Shown here: positions 58,946-64,000 of the stretch, one piece after another
Layout of the letters: every line of letters starts with the position of its first letter
How positions within the stretch are numbered: position 1 is the stretch's first letter
Assembly: GCA_002389905.1 (NCBI GenBank)
Contig: DGRE01000031.1
Span: 10,531 to 74,530 of the forward strand
DNA length: 64,000 nucleotides
Direction: 5' to 3'
Origin: Hungatella sp. UBA4396
GTDB lineage: Bacteria; Bacillota; Clostridia; Lachnospirales; Lachnospiraceae
Made by a program: the position numbers and the translations under genes
The notes under the pieces: model-generated
Seen by the model: the letters and a program-made list of their open reading frames with translations, nothing else
Database searches by the model: none
What the model was told of the DNA's origin: nothing

Positions 58946-61402
58946 ATGAAAATGGGATTTGATAAGGAATCGTTTAAAAAGAGCGTTATTCTCAACGTGA
59001 AGAATATTTACCGTAAAACAGTGGAAGAAGCTACCATGGAGCAGATGTACCAGGCCGTTGCTTATGCGGTAAAGGATGTGATCATTGACGAATGGATTGC
59101 CACCCACAAGGAATACGAGAAACAGGATGTAAAAACCCTGTATTACCTGTCCATGGAATTTCTCATGGGCCGTGCTCTCGGTAACAACATCATCAGCTTT
59201 ATGGCAAAGGATGAGGTAAAGGAAGTTCTTGGCGAACTGGGCTTTGACTTAAATGCTATTGAAGACCAGGAGCCGGACCCGGCTCTTGGAAACGGCGGTC
59301 TGGGACGTCTGGCAGCCTGCTTTTTGGATTCCTTATCCACTCTCGGATATCCTGCTTACGGCTGCGGCATCCGCTACCGCTATGGTATGTTCAAACAGAA
59401 AATCAGGGATGGCTTCCAGAATGAAGTTCCCGATAACTGGCTGAAAAATGGCTACCCCTTTGAAATCCGCCGTGCGGAATATGCCACAGAAGTAAAATTC
59501 GGCGGCTTCGTCAAAACCGTATGGGAAAACGGAAAAGAGCGGTTTGTCCAGGAAAATTACCAGTCCGTTCGTGCGGTTCCTTATGATATGCCCATCGTAG
59601 GCTACGGCAACAATGTGGTCAACACCCTGCGCATCTGGGATGCAGAAGCCATCAACACCTTCAGCCTGGATTCCTTTGACCGGGGTGACTATCAGAAGGC
59701 TGTGGAGCAGGAAAACTTGGCAAAGACCATCGTAGAGGTTCTTTACCCAAATGATAACCATTACGCAGGAAAAGAGCTGCGCTTAAAACAGCAGTACTTC
59801 TTCATTTCTGCCAGCGTTCAAAGAGCGGTTATGAAGTACATGGAAAAACATGACGACATACATAAGTTCTATGAGAAGACCGTCTTCCAGTTGAATGACA
59901 CTCATCCAACGGTAGCGGTTCCGGAGCTTATGAGAATCCTTTTAGACGACTTTAATTTAAGCTGGGATGAGGCATGGGAGATTACCACCAAAACCTGCGC
60001 TTACACCAATCACACCATCATGTCCGAAGCATTGGAAAAATGGCCTATTGAGCTGTTCTCCAGACTTCTTCCCAGAATTTACCAGATCGTAGAGGAAATC
60101 AACCGCCGCTTCCAGCAGAAGATTTCCCAGATGTATCCGGGAGATCAGAATAAGCTGAGCAAGATGTCCATTGTTTACAACGGCCAGGTCCGCATGGCAA
60201 ATCTGGCTATTGTGGGCGGATTTTCTGTAAACGGTGTTGCAAGGCTTCATACGGAAATTTTAAAGAATCAGGAATTAAAGGACTTTTACCAGATGATGCC
60301 GGAGAAATTCAACAATAAGACCAACGGTATCACTCAGAGACGGTTCCTGCTTCACGGCAATCCCCTTCTGGCTGACTGGGTCACTGCCAAAATCGGCGAT
60401 GACTGGATTACAGACCTTTCCCACATCCGCCGGCTGGAGGTTTATGCAGACGATCCTAAATGCCAGCAGCAATTCATGGACATCAAGTACCAGAACAAGG
60501 TGCGTCTGGCGAAATATATCAAAGAGCACAACGGCATTGAGATAGATCCCAGATCCATATTCGATGTTCAGGTGAAGCGCCTTCACGAATACAAGCGCCA
60601 GCTGATGAACATCCTTCATGTGATGCATTTATACAACCAGTTGAAGGATAACCCCAACCTGGATATGGTTCCCAGAACATTTATCTTCGGCGCCAAAGCG
60701 GCGGCAGGCTATAAGAGGGCGAAACTGACCATCAAGCTGATCAATGCGGTGGCTGAAGTGGTCAATAATGACAGAAGCATCAGCGGCAAGCTGAAGGTAG
60801 TGTTCATTGAGGATTACAAGGTATCCAACGCAGAAATTATTTTTGCGGCAGCCGACGTCAGCGAGCAGATATCCACAGCCAGCAAGGAGGCTTCCGGAAC
60901 CGGAAACATGAAATTTATGTTAAACGGTGCCCTGACCATTGGAACCATGGATGGTGCCAATGTGGAAATCGTGGAGGAAGTGGGAGCAGAGAACGCCTTT
61001 ATCTTCGGTCTTTCTTCCGACGAGGTAATCCGCTACGAAACCCAGGGCGGATATGTGCCGATGGAAATTTTCAACAACGACTACGAAGTCCGCAGAGTTC
61101 TGATGCAGCTCATCAACGGCTACTATTCTCCTCAGGACCCGGAACTGTTCCGTGATATTTACAATTCCCTGTTAAATACCCAGAGCAGCGACAGGGCGGA
61201 TATGTACTTTATTTTAAAGGATCTTCCTTCTTATGCGGCTGCACAGAAGCGGATTGATAAGGCATACCGTGATGAAGCATGGTGGGCAAAGGCAGCCATG
61301 TTAAATGTGGCTAAGAGCGGAAAGTTCACCTCTGACCGCACCATTGAAGAGTATGTAAGGGATATCTGGCATCTGGAAAAAGTAAAGGTAGAGCTGGATT
61401 AG
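58946..61402 (+). CDS. glgP: Glycogen/alpha-glucan phosphorylase
   Basis: An 818-residue PLP enzyme releasing glucose 1-phosphate from glycogen or maltodextrin. 'EPDPALGNGGLGRLAACFLDS' type sequence, 'NGYPFEIRR', 'FQLNDTHPTVAVPELMRIL', 'DVQVKRLHEYKRQL' and the PLP-lysine segment 'EASGTGNMKFMLNGALTIG' are all present. The N-terminus lacks the animal phosphorylation extension. AGGAGG lies 9 nt before the ATG and only 24 nt separate it from ileS, so it may be partly co-transcribed with it. A terminator follows. Confidence 0.97.
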   Translation: MKMGFDKESFKKSVILNVKNIYRKTVEEATMEQMYQAVAYAVKDVIIDEWIATHKEYEKQDVKTLYYLSMEFLMGRALGNNIISFMAKDEVKEVLGELGFDLNAIEDQEPDPALGNGGLGRLAACFLDSLSTLGYPAYGCGIRYRYGMFKQKIRDGFQNEVPDNWLKNGYPFEIRRAEYATEVKFGGFVKTVWENGKERFVQENYQSVRAVPYDMPIVGYGNNVVNTLRIWDAEAINTFSLDSFDRGDYQKAVEQENLAKTIVEVLYPNDNHYAGKELRLKQQYFFISASVQRAVMKYMEKHDDIHKFYEKTVFQLNDTHPTVAVPELMRILLDDFNLSWDEAWEITTKTCAYTNHTIMSEALEKWPIELFSRLLPRIYQIVEEINRRFQQKISQMYPGDQNKLSKMSIVYNGQVRMANLAIVGGFSVNGVARLHTEILKNQELKDFYQMMPEKFNNKTNGITQRRFLLHGNPLLADWVTAKIGDDWITDLSHIRRLEVYADDPKCQQQFMDIKYQNKVRLAKYIKEHNGIEIDPRSIFDVQVKRLHEYKRQLMNILHVMHLYNQLKDNPNLDMVPRTFIFGAKAAAGYKRAKLTIKLINAVAEVVNNDRSISGKLKVVFIEDYKVSNAEIIFAAADVSEQISTASKEASGTGNMKFMLNGALTIGTMDGANVEIVEEVGAENAFIFGLSSDEVIRYETQGGYVPMEIFNNDYEVRRVLMQLINGYYSPQDPELFRDIYNSLLNTQSSDRADMYFILKDLPSYAAAQKRIDKAYRDEAWWAKAAMLNVAKSGKFTSDRTIEEYVRDIWHLEKVKVELD

Positions 61403-61430
61403 AAGTTATTTTACCATCTTAAAACTGTAT

Positions 61431-61464
61431 AAAACGCTCCGGAGTGATTCCGGGGCGTTTTTTT
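61431..61464 (+). terminator. Intrinsic terminator of glgP
   Basis: AAAACGCTCCGG and CCGGGGCGTTTT with a 7-nt loop and a T-run. Confidence 0.92.
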
Positions 61465-61558
61465 GCATATATTGAAATACCTGCAAACATGCCCTTGTAT
61501 TTTAAGTTTGTATTTTGGGTGATGGGCAGGAATGTAAAGCAGTGAGGTGGAAAAAATA

Positions 61559-62476
61559 GTGAAAAAAATAATTATGGCCTGTATCTTGAGCCTGTTACTT
61601 CCATATATAGTGACTCTTGCCTGGACCGGAAAGATCGAGGAGCAGAAAAAAGCTCCCGTCATCACCAGCGGAAAGAAAATCCTTTTAGACCGGAAAGGCG
61701 GACAGTCCTACATGGATGCAGAGGAATATCTGCCGGGAGTGGTGGCGAGGCAGATGCCGGCTGATTACGGGAAAGAGGCGCTGAGAGCCCAGGCCATCAT
61801 TGCCAGAACATACCTTTATAAAAAGATGGACGGACAGACAGAAATAAAGGAGTCAGAACTGCATATGGAGTATCTGGAGGAGAGTGAGATGAAAAAGCAG
61901 TGGGGAAGCGAGTCATTTGTGACCAGCTATCAGGCAGTGGAGGAAGCAGTCCGATCCACGGCAAAGACCGTTATGATGTATGACGGAAAGCTGGCAGACC
62001 CGTTGTTTCACAGGGCCAGTACAGGAAGGACCAGGGCAGGAGATGAAAACCACCCATATCTGCAGCCTGTTGACAGCGGCCGGGATGTGGAGGCAGAAGG
62101 TTTTCTGACCGTAGCTGTTTTTACCAGAGAGGAATTTGCTGAAAAAATCAACCGGATATCAGGAGAGGTTCCAATAAAGGCGGATCAGGTCCCGGAAAGC
62201 ATTCAGATCATTTCCAGAGACGAAGGCGGATACGTGGAGCAAATCCAGATCGGAACCAGGACTTTTACCGGAGAAGAGGTCCAGTATGCATTAGGTCTAT
62301 CTTCACCTTCCTACGGATTCGAGGAATACGAGGGAAATATCAGGGCAGTGACTCAGGGAATCGGCCATGGATATGGCATGAGCCAGTATGGAGCCAGGTG
62401 CAGGGCAGAGGAAGGCTGGACGGCAGAAAAAATTCTCCCTTATTTTTATAAAAATATTGTTTTAATCAATGAATAA
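61559..62476 (+). CDS. spoIID: SpoIID-like stage II sporulation lytic transglycosylase
   Basis: A 305-residue protein with one N-terminal membrane anchor (about residues 3-22) and an extracytoplasmic SpoIID domain: 'EEYLPGVVARQMPADYGKEALRAQAIIARTYLY', written here only as landmarks, 'HRASTGRTRAG' and 'GIGHGYGMSQYGA'. SpoIID cleaves glycan strands during engulfment with SpoIIM/P. The family's catalytic Glu in the VVxxEMP motif is Gln here ('ARQMP'). The GTG at 61559 is chosen because GAGGTGG lies 8 nt upstream; the frame also opens at a GTG at 61547 that overlaps that site. It is followed by a SpoIIQ-like gene. Confidence 0.88.
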   Translation: MKKIIMACILSLLLPYIVTLAWTGKIEEQKKAPVITSGKKILLDRKGGQSYMDAEEYLPGVVARQMPADYGKEALRAQAIIARTYLYKKMDGQTEIKESELHMEYLEESEMKKQWGSESFVTSYQAVEEAVRSTAKTVMMYDGKLADPLFHRASTGRTRAGDENHPYLQPVDSGRDVEAEGFLTVAVFTREEFAEKINRISGEVPIKADQVPESIQIISRDEGGYVEQIQIGTRTFTGEEVQYALGLSSPSYGFEEYEGNIRAVTQGIGHGYGMSQYGARCRAEEGWTAEKILPYFYKNIVLINE

Positions 62477-62516
62477 CTCTTTCACTCCTGGTAAGAATAT
62501 TATCGAGGTGATAAAC

Positions 62517-63278
62517 GTGAAAGATAAAGTAAGTCAATTGTTCAAGGATAAAGTATTCCTTGTCCTGTTGGTTCTAGGCCTGCTGACTATAGTAGCTGCG
62601 GCAGGTGTCATTACCGTACAAAGAGGAAACGGGGCCGGAGAAAGTCCATATCTGCAAGTGCCTGATCAAAGCGGCATGATTGTGGAAGAGACGGCACCCG
62701 AGAAAACACAGGGAGCTATTGCAGGAAATTCCAACGCAGCAAAGAATTTGGAAGAGGAAATGCAGGTGGCAGATTCTCCTAAAGCCACTGCAAAGCAGGA
62801 AGACCAGACCCAGGCCGTAAAGGCCGGAACCGGCAAAAATGCCGCCCAGTCCCTGACACTGAATTTCAGTGATGCGTCCAGGATGGTCTGGCCAGTACGG
62901 GGAAATGTGATTTTAGACTACAATATGGAGTCCACTATTTACTTCCCAACCCTGGATCAGTACAAATGCAATCCGGGAATTGTCATTCAGCAGGACGTCA
63001 GCACTCCTGTTGTGGCCCCTGCCAATGCAAAGGTAGAGAAAATCAGTTCTAATGAAGAAATCGGAGACTATGTTGTCTTAAACATGGGAAACGAGTACAA
63101 AGCCATCTGCGGCCAGTTAAAGGAACTGCAGGTAGTGGAAAATGAGTATATCAGAGAAGGACAGGTGCTGGGCTACGTTAATGAGCCTACCAAGTATTAT
63201 TCCGTGGAAGGCGCCAATGTATTCTTTGAACTGACCCACAAGGACAAAGCCATTGATCCTCTGGATTACATGGAGTAA
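62517..63278 (+). CDS. spoIIQ: SpoIIQ-like M23/LytM-fold protein (degenerate)
   Basis: A 253-residue membrane-anchored protein (TM about residues 14-34), a variable Ala/Glu-rich linker and a C-terminal M23 domain ('MVWPVRGNVILDYNM' to 'IDPLDYME'). In the forespore SpoIIQ pairs with SpoIIIAH across the engulfing membranes. Metal-binding positions of active M23 enzymes are replaced: 'CNPGIVI' for the H-x3-D type motif and 'NVFFEL' for HxH, so it should be non-catalytic like Bacillus SpoIIQ. The GTG at 62517 has GAGGTGA 5 nt upstream; the frame begins at 62469 without a site. Its position right after spoIID supports the role. Confidence 0.82.
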   Translation: MKDKVSQLFKDKVFLVLLVLGLLTIVAAAGVITVQRGNGAGESPYLQVPDQSGMIVEETAPEKTQGAIAGNSNAAKNLEEEMQVADSPKATAKQEDQTQAVKAGTGKNAAQSLTLNFSDASRMVWPVRGNVILDYNMESTIYFPTLDQYKCNPGIVIQQDVSTPVVAPANAKVEKISSNEEIGDYVVLNMGNEYKAICGQLKELQVVENEYIREGQVLGYVNEPTKYYSVEGANVFFELTHKDKAIDPLDYME

Positions 63279-63385
63279 AGAAAACTGAAACTCTTGAAAA
63301 ATGTTATAAAAAAATAATAATTTGTTCATAAGCGATTAAGACTCATCTGCTATACTTAACCCAATAACCAACGGGGAGTGCAGCT

Positions 63386-63799
63386 ATGAACATACTGTTT
63401 TTTTTAACACCTAAGAGTGAAGTGGCTTATATTTATGAAGATGAAACCCTGCGCCAGGCGCTGGAGAAAATGGAGTACCACAAGTATGCCGCAGTGCCTG
63501 TCATCAGCAAGCGGGGAAAATATGTAGGTACTATTACAGAAGGGGACATGCTCTGGGGAATCAAGAACAAGTTCAGCTTAAGCTTAAAAGAAGCGGAGCG
63601 GGTGACCATAAAGGCCATTGACAGAAGGTCGGATAACCATCCCGTGTATGCGGATTCCAAGATGGAAGACTTAATCGGCAAGGCCTTGAACCAGAACTTT
63701 GTACCAGTAGTGGATGACCAGAAAAATTTTATCGGAATCATCACCCGGAAGGATATTATTCGTTATTTCTATGAAAAATCCCGGGAAGTAGACCGGTAG
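63386..63799 (+). CDS. Two-CBS-domain protein
   Basis: A 137-residue cytoplasmic protein consisting of a CBS pair (about 12-62 and 75-130): 'AAVPVISKRGKYVGTITEGDML' and 'VPVVDDQKNFIGIITRKDII'. CBS pairs bind adenine nucleotides and regulate partner proteins; it resembles stand-alone AcuB/CcpN-type pairs without a DNA-binding domain. GGGGAG lies 8 nt before the ATG. A terminator follows. The partner is not evident. Confidence 0.9.
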   Translation: MNILFFLTPKSEVAYIYEDETLRQALEKMEYHKYAAVPVISKRGKYVGTITEGDMLWGIKNKFSLSLKEAERVTIKAIDRRSDNHPVYADSKMEDLIGKALNQNFVPVVDDQKNFIGIITRKDIIRYFYEKSREVDR

Positions 63800-63802
63800 A
63801 TC

Positions 63803-63852
63803 AAAAAATGCGCTTTGAAACGGCTTTTTCGCCGGTCAGAGCGCATTTTTTA
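63803..63852 (+). terminator. Intrinsic terminator of the CBS gene
   Basis: AAAAAATGCGCT pairs with AGCGCATTTTTT around a loop containing a smaller CGGC/GCCG stem. Confidence 0.9.
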
Positions 63853-64000
63853 TGCTTTTTGCCCGCTTTGCCGGGTTTCTCCTTTTTGGCTCAGAGAATA
63901 AAAGACAGGGTTCTGAGGCATAATTTCCTTTATGAAGATCAAGCAATGGAGACAGAAGGAAGGCTTTGAGTAAAATACGAGGTGACAAACTATAAATAGT

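Noticed and set aside
1..64000. CRISPR arrays, insertion sequences, prophage or integron elements
   Set aside because: No regularly spaced direct repeats, transposase with terminal repeats, integrase or phage structural genes were seen.

Overview
The window reads as chromosomal DNA of a spore-forming, low-to-mid GC clostridium, most likely Lachnospiraceae (a Lacrimispora/Hungatella/Clostridium-like lineage). Reasons: clean AGGAGG ribosome sites with sigma-A promoters, an IleRS of the long type behind a T-box, spoIID next to a SpoIIQ-like gene, the NfnAB electron-bifurcating complex, a GGGtGRT/Fe-S scaffold pair, DUF3793 and DUF6472 proteins, and an Rpn/PD-(D/E)XK family gene. I see no phage, insertion sequence, CRISPR array or rRNA. 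There is one tRNA (Glu, anticodon CTC).

Layout. 0-6 kb: a truncated amino-acid binding lipoprotein, pyrG, an SDR dehydrogenase behind a Rex-like palindrome, and ftsH. 6-12.6 kb: jetA-jetB-jetC (Wadjet/MksBEF-type SMC complex) without a neighbouring jetD, then a ThyX-like protein translationally coupled to dihydrofolate reductase. 12.6-22.2 kb: nfnAB, a MATE exporter, an NlpC/P60 hydrolase, the Fe-S scaffold/GGGtGRT pair and a chemoreceptor. 22.2-26 kb (minus strand): a compact operon osmC - lipoyl-domain/dihydrolipoamide dehydrogenase fusion - lipoate ligase - MarR regulator, which looks like a self-contained lipoyl-dependent peroxide or thiol reduction system. 26-34 kb: an O-acetylhomoserine sulfhydrylase-like gene, a cytoplasmic DMSO-reductase-type module (DmsB-like ferredoxin, frameshifted FAD reductase, TorD-DmsA fusion), an unidentified gene relic, and an ilvE broken by two nonsense codons.

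34-47.6 kb is mainly sulfur amino-acid metabolism: metY, a LysR regulator, an Rrf2 (CymR/IscR-like) regulator, a cystathionine gamma-synthase/lyase-like gene, a MalY/PatB lyase, cysK behind a possible attenuator, and a MetNIQ importer flanked by two M20 hydrolases. 47.6-51.6 kb: uxuA with a promoter-embedded operator, an Rpn-type gene, the decayed tail of an SDR (uxuB-like) gene, and DUF3793 behind a nested palindrome. 51.6-64 kb: an acyltransferase, DUF6472, pncB, an apparently gene-free transcription unit, T-box-ileS, glgP, spoIID-spoIIQ and a CBS protein.

Most interesting for follow-up: the lipoyl/OsmC operon, the jetD-less Jet cluster, the ThyX-like/DHFR pair, the GGGtGRT pair, the TorD-DmsA fusion lacking one Fe-S cysteine, the DUF3793 operator, and the 26-34 kb and 50 kb gene-decay sites. 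All family assignments are from reading the sequence; no database search was run.
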